A stretch of DNA of 64,000 bases from Burkholderia sp. D-99. GTDB lineage: Bacteria > Pseudomonadota > Gammaproteobacteria > Burkholderiales > Burkholderiaceae. Shown in pieces: positions 8,254 to 16,667 of this stretch (within the stretch, counting starts at the first letter, position 1; each line of letters begins with the position of its first letter). A program made the position numbers and the translations under genes. The stretch is taken from positions 310,001 through 374,000 of the forward strand of contig NZ_JAAOXM010000001.1 of the NCBI RefSeq assembly GCF_011605345.1. The letters run 5' to 3'. Below the pieces are notes generated by a model. That model saw only the letters and a program-made list of their open reading frames with translations, did no database searches and was not told the origin of the DNA.

Positions 8254-9168
8254 TCACGCTCCATGGCGGGGATCGAAGACGTCGCGCAGCCCGTCGCCGA
8301 GCAGGTTGAAGGCGAGGCTCACGAGCAGGATCGCGATGCCGGGCAGCGTCGCGACCCACCACGCGTCGAGCAGCACGTTGCGGCCCGACGCGACCATGAA
8401 GCCCCACTCGGGGCTCGGCGGCTGCGCACCGAGGCCGAGGAAGCCGAGGCCCGCGACGGTCAGGATGATGCCGGCCATGTCGAGCGTCGCGCGCACGATC
8501 ACCGACGACATGCACATCGGCACGATGTAGCGCAGCAGGATGCGTGGGCCCGATGCGCCCTGCAGGCGCGCGGCGTGGATGAAGTCGGCCTGCGCGATGC
8601 GGATCGTCTCGGCGCGCGCGAGCCGCGCATACGCGGGCCACGCGGTGATCGAGATCGCGACGACCGCGTTGATCACGCCGGGCCCGAGCGCGGCCGCGAA
8701 CGCGAGCGCGAGCACGATCTTCGGGAACGCAAGCGCGATGTCGGTGACGCGCATCAGCGCGCTGTCGACGAAGCCGCCGCAATAGCCGGCCGTCGTGCCG
8801 ATCGCAAGCCCGATCGGCACGACGATTACGACGACGAGCAGCGCGATGCCGAGCGTCAGGCGCGAGCCGTCGATCAGCCGCGAGAGGATGTCGCGGCCGA
8901 GCTGGTCGGTGCCGAACCAGTGCGACGGCGAGCCGGGCGGCAGCAGCCGGTCGGACAGCACCTGGCGCAGCGGATCGTGCGGCATGATCAGCGGGCTGAC
9001 GATCGCGACGACGATCAGCGCGACGAGGATCGCGAGCCCGAACAGGTTGAGCGGATTCGTGGCGAAACGGCGCCAGCGTCGGTACGCGAGGCCGAATGCG
9101 GCCTGCGAGCGCGATGCGGGCGCGTCGGATAGCAGCCACGCGCGCAGCGTGAGACGCTCGGCGTTCAT
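8254..9168 (-). CDS. ddpC: Dipeptide ABC transporter permease DdpC
   Basis: A 304-residue DppC-type inner-membrane permease. An N-terminal OppC-like region precedes the first membrane helix (NLFGLAILVALIVVAIVSPL). Then comes the conserved HWFGTDQLGRDILSRLI block, several further helices and an EAA-like loop (ADFIHAARLQGASGPRIL) that docks the ATPase. It pairs with DdpB to form the channel. The gene is separated from ddpB by 66 bp and abuts ddpD. Confidence 0.9.
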   Translation of the reverse strand: MNAERLTLRAWLLSDAPASRSQAAFGLAYRRWRRFATNPLNLFGLAILVALIVVAIVSPLIMPHDPLRQVLSDRLLPPGSPSHWFGTDQLGRDILSRLIDGSRLTLGIALLVVVIVVPIGLAIGTTAGYCGGFVDSALMRVTDIALAFPKIVLALAFAAALGPGVINAVVAISITAWPAYARLARAETIRIAQADFIHAARLQGASGPRILLRYIVPMCMSSVIVRATLDMAGIILTVAGLGFLGLGAQPPSPEWGFMVASGRNVLLDAWWVATLPGIAILLVSLAFNLLGDGLRDVFDPRHGA

Positions 9169-9234
9169 GATTGGACGACCTTCGGCATGAGCGAGGAAAG
9201 AGGCAGGGTGGAGGCGGTCATGTCGGGGCGGCCC

Positions 9235-10305
9235 TCAGCGCGCACGCGGATCGAACACGCGGTACAGCGCGTCGGTCAGCAGGTTGACGGTGATGAACAT
9301 CGCGCCGATCACGAGCGTCGCGCCGAGCACCGCGTTCATGTCGGCGTTCAGCAGCGCGCCGGTCAGGTACGAGCCGAGCCCCGGCCATGCGAACACGATC
9401 TCGGTCAGCACCGAGCCTTCGAGCAGGTTGCTGTAGGTGAGCGCGATCACGGTCAAGAGCGGCACCGCGATGTTGCCGAACGCATGCCGCCAGATCACGC
9501 GCCGCTCGGACAAGCCTTTCGCGCGTGCGGTGACGATGTATTCCTGGCTCAACTGGTCGAGCATGAACGAGCGCGTCATGCGGCTGAGATACGCGACGGA
9601 GTAGTAGCCGAGGATCGCGGCCGGCAGCGCGATGTGCGACACCGCGTTGCGGAACACATCCCACTCGCCGGCGAGCGCCGAGTCGATCAGCAGGCTGCCC
9701 GTGCGCGTATCGACCATCCCGTCGTACACGGGATCGAGCCGGCCCGGCCCGCCGACCCAGTGCAGCCGCGCGTAGAACAGCAGCAGCCCCATCAGGCCGA
9801 GCCAGAACAACGGCACCGAATTGCCGATCAGCCCGACGAAGCGTGCGATGTGATCGATCGGCCGGTTGTGCTTCACGGCGGCCGCGACGCCGAGCGGCAC
9901 GCCGACCGCGATGCCGATCAGCGTCGCGATCGTCGCCAGTTCGAGCGTGGCCGGGAACACGCGCTTGATGTCGTCGAGCACCGGGTTCGCCGTCAGCAGC
10001 GACATGCCGAGATTGCCGTGCAGCACGTCGCGCGCATAGATCAGGAATTGCGTGACGAGCGGCTTGTCGAGCCCGAGCGCGATGCGTTCGGCCGCGTACG
10101 CCTCGGCCGACGCGCGATCGCCGAGGATCGCGAGCACGGGATCGATCGGCACCTTGCGGCCGATCACGAACGTCAGCGCGAGCAGCCCCGCGAACGTGAC
10201 GGCGAGCGTGAGCACCCAGCGCAGCACGCGCAGTGCCCAGCGCACGGCCGGGCGCCGGGCGGGCAGCGTGCGCAGGGCTTCGAGGGAGGAGGCGGGAGTC
10301 GACAT
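9235..10305 (-). CDS. ddpB: Dipeptide ABC transporter permease DdpB
   Basis: A 356-residue DppB-type permease. It is slightly longer than typical because of an Arg-rich N-terminal tail (about residues 1-25) before the first helix. The family block LGLDKPLVTQFLIYARDVLHGNLG is present, as is an EAA loop (EYIVTARAKGLSERRVIWRHAF). The start is preceded by GGAGG-like sequence. It sits only 10 bp downstream of ddpA. Confidence 0.9.
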   Translation of the reverse strand: MSTPASSLEALRTLPARRPAVRWALRVLRWVLTLAVTFAGLLALTFVIGRKVPIDPVLAILGDRASAEAYAAERIALGLDKPLVTQFLIYARDVLHGNLGMSLLTANPVLDDIKRVFPATLELATIATLIGIAVGVPLGVAAAVKHNRPIDHIARFVGLIGNSVPLFWLGLMGLLLFYARLHWVGGPGRLDPVYDGMVDTRTGSLLIDSALAGEWDVFRNAVSHIALPAAILGYYSVAYLSRMTRSFMLDQLSQEYIVTARAKGLSERRVIWRHAFGNIAVPLLTVIALTYSNLLEGSVLTEIVFAWPGLGSYLTGALLNADMNAVLGATLVIGAMFITVNLLTDALYRVFDPRAR

Positions 10306-10315
10306 GCGGCGAATC

Positions 10316-11917
10316 TTATTGCTTCTTCAGGTTGCGGTACGACACGAGATCGTTGATCGGCCCGACTTCGAGCCCGCTCACGCCGGGCCGCGTCGCGACC
10401 TGCGCGACTTTCTCGAACATGATCACGAACGGCGAGCGCGCGAGCATTTCCTTCTGCATCGCCTGATACCGTTGCGCGCGTTTCGCGGCGGTCGGTTCGG
10501 CGAGCGCGGTGTCGGTTTCCTTGGTCAGTTGCGGGATGTCCCAGCTGTTGCGCCAGGCCAGCATTTTATAGCTCGACTTGTCGGAATTGTCGGGATTCCA
10601 CGCAAAACCCTGCGCGTTGCTGTGCGGATCGATGTAGTCGGCCGACCATTCGCCGATGTAGATGTCGTGCTGGCGCGCGCGGTATTTCGCGAGCGTCTGC
10701 TTGTTGTCGCCGGGGATCAGCTGCACCTTGATGCCCGCCTGCGCGAAGTTCGCCTGCACGGCCTGCGCGATTTCGGTGTACGGATAGTCGTTGCGCACGT
10801 CCATCGTCACCGAAAAGCCGTTCGGCACGCCGGCCTTCGCGAGCAGCGCCTTCGCCTTCGCGACATCGAGCTTGTACGGGTTCGCGTTCAGCGTGCCGAG
10901 GAAGCCTTCGGGCAGGAAGGTCTGGTGGACCTTGTAGGTCGTCTTCACCACGTTGCCCTGGATGCCGGCATAGTCGACGAGCCACTTCAGCGCTTCCTGC
11001 ACGTCGGGCTTCGCGAGCGTCGCATTCTTCGTGTTCAGGCCGAGATACAGCAGCGTCGCCTGCGGCGATGCCGTCACCTTCGCCTTGCCGGATTTCGCGA
11101 CCGACGCCAGATCGTCGGGGCTCAGGTCGCGCGCCGCATCGACATCGCCGTTCTCCAGCAGCAGGCGCTGGCTCGCGGCCTCGGGCACGTGGCGCAGCAC
11201 GATGCGCTTCATCGCGAGCGGCAGCCGGTAGCCGTCGAAGCGCTGCAGCACGACGCTGTCGCCGGCGGTCCACTTGACCAGCTTGTACGCGCCGGAGCCG
11301 GCCTCGTTGGTCTTCAGCCATGCATTGCCGAAGTCGCTGCCCTGCTGGTGCGACAGCAGCAGCTTCCTGTCGAGCACCGACGCGGGCCACGAGCCCAGCA
11401 CGTTCAAGACGAAGGTCGGCGCGTACTTCTGGTCGGTCGTGACCGACACCGTCAGGTCGTCGAGCTTCTTCACATTGGCGACGACGTTCGCCTTCGTGAG
11501 CCCGATGCCGGTCAGCACGGCGGCCGGGCCCTTGTCGAGCAGCACCGCGCGCTGGATCGACCACGCGACATCGTCGGCCGTCAGCGGATTGCCCGAGTGG
11601 AACTTGAGTCCGGGGCGCAGCTTGAACGTATAGGTCAGCCCGTCGGCGCTCACCGTCCACGACTGCGCGACGTCGCCGTTGAATTTCGACGGATCGCGCA
11701 GGTCGACGCGCACGAGCCGGTCGTACGTGTTCGCGACGTATTCCTCCGGCACCAGCTCGTAGATCTCGCCCGGATCCAGCGTCGTGAATTCGTCGAGCAG
11801 CGTGGCCATCACGAACAGGTCCTTCGGCGTTTCCGCGCGCGCGGCGGAAAGCGGAACGGCGGCGAGAACGGATGCGGCGGCCAGCGCCGCGACGAGCCGG
11901 GATGTCAGGGGTTTCAT
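10316..11917 (-). CDS. ddpA: Periplasmic D-Ala-D-Ala dipeptide-binding protein DdpA
   Basis: A 533-residue family 5 solute-binding protein with a cleavable signal peptide (MKPLTSRLVAALAAASVLAAV, cleavage near residue 28). Family hallmarks include the FKLRPGLKFHSGNPLTADDV block. Binding the cell-wall dipeptide is inferred from the operon with DdpX and the paired permeases and ATPases. A close paralogue sits at 18662-20251. Confidence 0.9.
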   Translation of the reverse strand: MKPLTSRLVAALAAASVLAAVPLSAARAETPKDLFVMATLLDEFTTLDPGEIYELVPEEYVANTYDRLVRVDLRDPSKFNGDVAQSWTVSADGLTYTFKLRPGLKFHSGNPLTADDVAWSIQRAVLLDKGPAAVLTGIGLTKANVVANVKKLDDLTVSVTTDQKYAPTFVLNVLGSWPASVLDRKLLLSHQQGSDFGNAWLKTNEAGSGAYKLVKWTAGDSVVLQRFDGYRLPLAMKRIVLRHVPEAASQRLLLENGDVDAARDLSPDDLASVAKSGKAKVTASPQATLLYLGLNTKNATLAKPDVQEALKWLVDYAGIQGNVVKTTYKVHQTFLPEGFLGTLNANPYKLDVAKAKALLAKAGVPNGFSVTMDVRNDYPYTEIAQAVQANFAQAGIKVQLIPGDNKQTLAKYRARQHDIYIGEWSADYIDPHSNAQGFAWNPDNSDKSSYKMLAWRNSWDIPQLTKETDTALAEPTAAKRAQRYQAMQKEMLARSPFVIMFEKVAQVATRPGVSGLEVGPINDLVSYRNLKKQ

Positions 11918-11930
11918 CTGCGCTCCATGT

Positions 11931-11957
11931 GTCGTTGAAGTCGTTGAAGTCGTTGAA
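11931..11957. repeat. Three tandem 9-bp repeats in ddpX-ddpA gap
   Basis: GTCGTTGAA occurs three times head to tail in the 70-bp gap between ddpX and ddpA, just before the ddpA start. It may be slippage sequence or affect intercistronic mRNA; no protein site is recognised. Confidence 0.7.
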
Positions 11958-11987
11958 CGTGAACGGTGAGGGGAATGCGTCTGGCCA

Positions 11988-12551
11988 TCACATCAGGCGC
12001 CACGGGCCGCTTGCCGCGTTGTCGATCTGTGGCAACGCGTGCGAGCCGGGCAGTTCGTAGTGCCACCACTCGTCGTCGACGTGCGAGAAGCCGGCCGCGT
12101 GCATCACGCCGAGCAGCAGCAGGCGGTTGCGCTGCACGGCTTCGGGCAGCCCCGCGTGGAAGTGGCCGGATGCGGCGACCATCTCGTCGAAGCCGGTGCC
12201 CATGTCGAGCGGTTCGCCATTTGCGCCGACGAGCGTCAGGTCGAGCGCGGTGCCGCGGCTGTGATTCGAACCGCCGCCGAGATCGGCGACGAAGTTCGGG
12301 TCGGGCAGGAAATCCCACAGCACCTGCTGCGCCTGCGGCGGCCGGTACGCGTCGTAGATGCGCAGCGTGAAGCCGGCCTGCGCGGCGACGTCGACCGCGC
12401 GGCGCAACGCCGCTTCGGCCGGTTCGAGCAGCAGGCAGTGCGCGCGGCGGTAGATCGGCTTGCCGGTCAGGTTGCGGTCGGTCGCGTAGACGAGGTCGAT
12501 GTCGACGCGATGCGTGGCGGGCGTGATTTCGACGAGGCGGTGGTCGTTCAT
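11988..12551 (-). CDS. ddpX: D-alanyl-D-alanine dipeptidase DdpX (VanX family)
   Basis: A 187-residue zinc dipeptidase that splits D-Ala-D-Ala. The VanX zinc site is complete: SNHSRGTALD supplies His97 and Asp104, and EWWH supplies catalytic Glu161 and zinc ligand His164. The transition-state Arg is in DAYRPP (Arg70). It has no signal peptide, so it acts in the cytoplasm on dipeptide imported by DdpABCDF. There is no vanH or vanA ligase nearby, so it serves nutrition or cell-wall recycling rather than glycopeptide resistance. Confidence 0.93.
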   Translation of the reverse strand: MNDHRLVEITPATHRVDIDLVYATDRNLTGKPIYRRAHCLLLEPAEAALRRAVDVAAQAGFTLRIYDAYRPPQAQQVLWDFLPDPNFVADLGGGSNHSRGTALDLTLVGANGEPLDMGTGFDEMVAASGHFHAGLPEAVQRNRLLLLGVMHAAGFSHVDDEWWHYELPGSHALPQIDNAASGPWRLM

Positions 12552-12578
12552 CGGCGGTTCGGGTTCGGTCGGGTTCGC

Positions 12579-13466
12579 TCAGGATTCGAATTGGTCGAAC
12601 GTGTGCTGCAGTTCGCGGTTGCGCGCGACACGCCGGTCGATTGCGGGGCCGAGGCGATCGACCACGGCCGTGATCAACAGGTTGAACAGGCAGGTAAGCG
12701 GCGCAAGCGAATCCCAGAACTGGCCGACGTCGGTCTTCACCTGCAGCAAGTCGGCCGGCCATTCGCGCGCCCACGGGCACGACAGGTCGGTGACCAGCGC
12801 GAACGGCTGCCCGCGCTCGGCGGCCGCCTGGCAATAGCGGCGCGCGCTGCGCGAATATGCGCGGGTGTCGGTGACGATGCAGTAGGGCCGCTCGAATTCG
12901 GAGTTCAGCGAATCGACGTACGAGCCCGACTGGCCGTCCGAGTAGAACACGCGCGGGCGCAGGTATTCGAGATAGCTGCTGAACGCGTTGCTGATCCCGC
13001 GCGTCGACTGGATGCCGAGGATGAATACCGCATCCGCATGCGCGATCCGGTCGGCCACCTGGGCGAACACCGGGCCTTCGGCGAGGCGGTACACGTGGCG
13101 GATCGCATCGAGCTCGCGTTCGAGCGACGATGCGAGCGGGCCGTCGCTGCCGTTTGCGTTTCCGTTGCCGTGTGCGGGTTGCGTACCCGCGGCGCGGCGG
13201 TATTCGTCGAGCCGGTCGGTGATCATCCACGGGCGATCGCCGCCGCCGCGCAGCTCGCGTTTCAGGTCGTCGAGATTGCGGTAGCCGACGCTTCGCAGGA
13301 AGCGCCCGACCGAGATGCCGCTGGTGCCGGCCTGCTGCGCGATCTGGTCGGCCGTTTCGAGCCCGAGCCGGTCGAGGTTCGCGAGCATGTAGCTCGCGAT
13401 GCGCTTCGCGGTCGGCGTGAGCGCGGCATAGCGGGATTCGACGGTACGGGCGAACGCGCAGGTCAT
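12579..13466 (-). CDS. RpiR/MurR-family regulator of the ddp operon
   Basis: A 295-residue regulator with an N-terminal RpiR helix-turn-helix (about residues 15-75, AKRIASYMLANLDRLGLETA, GISVGRFLRSVGYR). A SIS sugar-phosphate-binding-type domain follows (about 125-270, DAVFILGIQSTRGISNAFS, RPYCIVTDTRAYSRSA). It is the first gene of the ddp operon, 27 bp ahead of ddpX, and is probably autoregulated. E. coli MurR of this family senses MurNAc-6-phosphate, so a cell-wall-derived ligand is plausible here. Confidence 0.88.
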   Translation of the reverse strand: MTCAFARTVESRYAALTPTAKRIASYMLANLDRLGLETADQIAQQAGTSGISVGRFLRSVGYRNLDDLKRELRGGGDRPWMITDRLDEYRRAAGTQPAHGNGNANGSDGPLASSLERELDAIRHVYRLAEGPVFAQVADRIAHADAVFILGIQSTRGISNAFSSYLEYLRPRVFYSDGQSGSYVDSLNSEFERPYCIVTDTRAYSRSARRYCQAAAERGQPFALVTDLSCPWAREWPADLLQVKTDVGQFWDSLAPLTCLFNLLITAVVDRLGPAIDRRVARNRELQHTFDQFES

Positions 13467-13471
13467 CGGCT

Positions 13472-13514
13472 GTTAGATCGTTGTCGTCTGATGATCGAAT
13501 GTCATCCATCTAAC
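13472..13514. promoter_or_regulatory. Candidate operator upstream of rpiR-ddp operon
   Basis: GTTAGAT (13472-13478) and ATCTAAC (13508-13514) form an inverted repeat beginning 6 bp upstream of the regulator start at 13466. Their placement in the likely promoter suggests an RpiR-family site; the assignment is inferred. Confidence 0.4.
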
Positions 13515-13627
13515 GAAGCCAAAATCATTCGCGCCAGCGGATAAAAACTATGGTGTGAGGATAGGTGATAGGGTCGGAAGTGTGTTCCAGGGTGGGCAGT
13601 AGGGAGCCAGAAGGGCGTGTTTTATCT

Positions 13628-13664
13628 CTGTCAGACATATTTTGCGTTTATGTCTGTCAGGCAT
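13628..13664. repeat. Direct repeat of CTGTCAGRCAT
   Basis: CTGTCAGACAT (13628-13638) and CTGTCAGGCAT (13654-13664) are direct repeats whose starts are 26 bp apart. They lie between the divergent ddp and oxdC promoters and may be regulator sites for either side. Confidence 0.4.
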
Positions 13665-13820
13665 GTTGGCCGAATCGAATCGCGATCGTCCGTTACGTGC
13701 CTCCATCTCCTCTTGCCGTCAATCGCACATCACGACCGGGCGCGGTCGTATTGCCGCATTCACCGGATCTGACCGATTTGCCAACCTCTATCGTCGCCTG
13801 CCATTCCGCTGCATCGCAAT

Positions 13821-13906
13821 AATTACAAAATTAAAGTCGATCAGATTAAATCATTAATTCAGGTTAATAATTCATTTAAATTATTCGTCGAATTGTATTT
13901 AACTTG
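13821..13906. promoter_or_regulatory. Very AT-rich region upstream of oxalate decarboxylase
   Basis: Of these 86 bases only 18 are G or C, in a genome segment that is otherwise strongly GC-rich. It lies about 90-175 bp upstream of the 13997 start and probably holds the promoter. It may bind a nucleoid protein of the H-NS/MvaT class. The rest of 13515-13820 shows no supportable gene. Confidence 0.6.
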
Positions 13907-13996
13907 CGTGACGGGATGTTCGATTTTCGATAATCCGAAAAACGGCATGTGTTCCGTAATGGGAATTCACTTGATCGCAGGAATGAAGGAGAAAAC

Positions 13997-15253
13997 ATGA
14001 CGAATCTTTCTCGACGCAAGATGCTGGCGAATACGGCCGGCGCCATTGCTGCCGCGGGTATCGCGGTATCGGCGAAGGCCGCCTCGTTCGGCAATCCGGA
14101 CCGTCCGCCGGAAGGCGCGGTCAATGCGAGTAACCGCCAGAGCCTGACCGATCCAGGGCCCAAAAATCCGGCAATCGCCAATCAGTTTCCGTCCTTTCAG
14201 GATCCACCGGCCACCGATATCAACGGCATGCCGTTATTCTGGGCCTCGTTCAATAATGCCCATAAAAGAATTCAAAATGGCGGATGGGCGCGTGAAGTCA
14301 CTCAGGACGATTTTGCGATTTCCGAAACCATTTCCGGCGTCAACATGCGCCTGACGCGCGGCGGCATTCGCGAGATGCACTGGCACCAGCAGGCCGAGTG
14401 GGCCATCATGCTCGACGGCCGCTGCCGGATCACGGTGCTCGACGAACTCGGGCGGCCGTCGGTACAGGACGTGAAAACCGGCGATCTCTGGTATTTCCCG
14501 CCCGGCCTGCCGCATTCGCTGCAGGGCCTCGGCACCGACGGTGCCGAATTCCTCCTCGCGTTCGATAACGGCCGCGCATCCGAATTCAACACGCTGCTGC
14601 TGACCGACTGGGTCGCGCACACGCCGCCCGACGTGCTCGCACTCAACTTCGGCGTGCCGGCCGAGGCATTCCGAAACATTCCGCTCGACAACCTGTGGAT
14701 CTTCCAGGGCGACGAACCGGGCCCGCTCGCGGAAGCCCAGCGCGCGTCGGCGTCGTCGGCAGGGGCGCCGCCGCATCCGTTCATCTTCTCGCTCGGCGAC
14801 ATGAAGCCCGTCAAAAAGACCCGCGGCGGCGAGGTGCGGATCGCGGACAGCACGAACTTCAACGTGTCGACGACGGTCGCGGCGGCGCTCGTCACCGTGC
14901 ATCCGGGCGGCATGCGCGAGCTGCACTGGCATCCGAACGCGGACGAATGGCAGTACTACCTGCAGGGCGAGGCGCGGATGACCGTGTTCGACACGGGGCC
15001 GAAGGCGCAGACGGCCGACTTCCGCGCGGGCGATGTCGGCTACGTGAAGAAGAGCCTCGGGCACTACGTGCAGAACACCGGCAACACCGATCTGGTGTTC
15101 CTAGAGATCTTCAAGACCGACCGCTATGCGGAAGTGTCGCTGTCCGACTGGCTCGCGCACACGCCGCCACAGCTCGTCGAAGCGCACCTGAACGTCGCGC
15201 CGGACGTGATCGCGCAGTTTCCGCGCAACCGTCCCGACGTCGTGCCGCTGTAA
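13997..15253 (+). CDS. oxdC: Oxalate decarboxylase, bicupin
   Basis: A 418-residue exported bicupin converting oxalate to formate and CO2, with Mn2+ as the metal. A twin-arginine-type signal (SRRKMLANTAGAIAAAGI) occupies residues 5-28. Cupin 1 supplies His128, His130, Glu134 and His173; cupin 2 supplies His310, His312, Glu317 and His356. The lid loop that sets decarboxylase rather than oxidase chemistry reads SEFNT (195-199) against SENST in Bacillus OxdC, keeping the key Glu196. The ATG at 13997 has AAGGAG upstream. The Mn transporter mntH follows 88 bp later. The 5' end is less GC-rich than neighbours. Confidence 0.92.
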   Translation: MTNLSRRKMLANTAGAIAAAGIAVSAKAASFGNPDRPPEGAVNASNRQSLTDPGPKNPAIANQFPSFQDPPATDINGMPLFWASFNNAHKRIQNGGWAREVTQDDFAISETISGVNMRLTRGGIREMHWHQQAEWAIMLDGRCRITVLDELGRPSVQDVKTGDLWYFPPGLPHSLQGLGTDGAEFLLAFDNGRASEFNTLLLTDWVAHTPPDVLALNFGVPAEAFRNIPLDNLWIFQGDEPGPLAEAQRASASSAGAPPHPFIFSLGDMKPVKKTRGGEVRIADSTNFNVSTTVAAALVTVHPGGMRELHWHPNADEWQYYLQGEARMTVFDTGPKAQTADFRAGDVGYVKKSLGHYVQNTGNTDLVFLEIFKTDRYAEVSLSDWLAHTPPQLVEAHLNVAPDVIAQFPRNRPDVVPL

Positions 15254-15341
15254 CGCCGCCGCCGCGGCCGACCCGCGACATGCCGGCCGGCCGCGGTGCC
15301 CGAACTTCAGGAAGCCTTCCTCATCCGAACGGAACCCCATC

Positions 15342-16649
15342 ATGATTCCCGTCACGAGCAAACCTGCCGGCGGCTTCGCGCTGCCGGGCCTGTCCACCGG
15401 GCACACCGACGGCGCGGCGCGCGCCGCGCTGGAAGGGCGCCGCACCGGCGTCGCCGCACTGCTGCCGTTCGTCGGCCCGGCCGTGATCGCGTCGATCGGC
15501 TATATGGACCCCGGCAACTTCGCGACCAACATCCAGGCCGGCGCCGCGTACGGCTACCGGCTGCTGTGGGTCGTGCTGGCCGCGAACGCGATCGCGATGC
15601 TGTTCCAGGCGATGTCGGCGAAGCTCGGCATCGTGACCGGCCGCAATCTCGCGGAGCTGTGCCGCGACCGGTTTCCCGCGCCGGTCGTATGGGGCATGTG
15701 GATCGCGTCCGAGATCGCCGCGATGGCGACCGATCTCGCCGAATTCCTCGGCGGCGCGCTCGCATTCGGGCTGTTGTGCCACCTGTCGCTGTTCGCGGGG
15801 ATGATCGCGACGGCGCTCGCGACCTGCGCGATCCTCGCGTTCGAAAAGCGCGGCTTCCGGCCGCTGGAAGCGGCGATCGCGGCGCTGGTCGGCGTGATCG
15901 GCGCGTGCTATCTCGGCGAACTGCTGATCGCGCCGCAGGACTGGCACGCGGCCGCGTTCCACCTGGTCGTCCCGCAGATTCCGGATCGCGCGGCGCTGAC
16001 GATCGCGGTCGGGATCATCGGCGCGACGATCATGCCGCACACGCTGTATCTGCATTCGGGGCTTACGCAGAATCGCACCGCGCCGCGCGACGACGGGGAG
16101 CGGCGGCGGCTCGTGCGCTTCTCGAATCGCGAGGTCGTCGTCGCGCTCGGGCTGGCCGGGTTCGTGAACCTCGCGATGGTGATGATGGCGTCGTCGGCGT
16201 TTCACGCGAGCGCGCCGGGCATGACCGACATCGCCGACGCGTATCACACGCTGATCCCGGTGTTCGGGCCGGCGGCCGGCGCGCTGTTTCTCGTCGCGCT
16301 GCTGACGTCCGGCGTATCGAGTTCGGTGGTCGGCACGATGGCCGGGCAGGTCGTGATGCAGGGCTTCATCCACCGCCGCATGCCGGTCTGGGTGCGGCGT
16401 GCGGTGACGATCGCGCCCGCGTTCGCGGTGGTCGCGCTCGGCTGCGACGTCACGCGCGCGATGGTCGCGAGCCAGGTCGTGCTGAGTTTCGTGCTGCCGA
16501 TCCCGATGATCGCGCTGCTGATGCTGTCGGCGCGTGCGGACGTGATGGGGGCTTACGCGATGCGGACGCCGCTGCGAATCGTCGCCGGTGCGGCGACGGT
16601 CGTGATCGTCGGGCTGAATGCGTACCTCGTGTGGGCGGCATTCAATTGA
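15342..16649 (+). CDS. mntH: NRAMP-family Mn2+/Fe2+ transporter MntH
   Basis: A 435-residue proton-coupled divalent metal importer of the inner membrane. The metal-site motif DPGN is at 56-59 in helix 1 and the matching MPHTLYLHSG of helix 6 is at 231-240. About 11 hydrophobic segments fit the family. It follows oxdC in the same direction without an obvious terminator between them. Supply of manganese to the decarboxylase is a reasonable inference, although OxdC is exported by Tat and so would be metallated in the cytoplasm first. Confidence 0.92.
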   Translation: MIPVTSKPAGGFALPGLSTGHTDGAARAALEGRRTGVAALLPFVGPAVIASIGYMDPGNFATNIQAGAAYGYRLLWVVLAANAIAMLFQAMSAKLGIVTGRNLAELCRDRFPAPVVWGMWIASEIAAMATDLAEFLGGALAFGLLCHLSLFAGMIATALATCAILAFEKRGFRPLEAAIAALVGVIGACYLGELLIAPQDWHAAAFHLVVPQIPDRAALTIAVGIIGATIMPHTLYLHSGLTQNRTAPRDDGERRRLVRFSNREVVVALGLAGFVNLAMVMMASSAFHASAPGMTDIADAYHTLIPVFGPAAGALFLVALLTSGVSSSVVGTMAGQVVMQGFIHRRMPVWVRRAVTIAPAFAVVALGCDVTRAMVASQVVLSFVLPIPMIALLMLSARADVMGAYAMRTPLRIVAGAATVVIVGLNAYLVWAAFN

Positions 16650-16667
16650 CCGGCAGCGGGCCGCCGC

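Noticed and set aside
11988-12551. VanX-type dipeptidase suggesting vancomycin resistance
   Set aside because: There is no D-lactate dehydrogenase or D-Ala-D-Lac ligase gene, and the neighbours are a dipeptide importer, so the context is dipeptide use.
13565-13822. An 85-codon frame in the ddp-oxdC gap
   Set aside because: It has no ribosome binding site, low-complexity sequence and lies in the probable control region.
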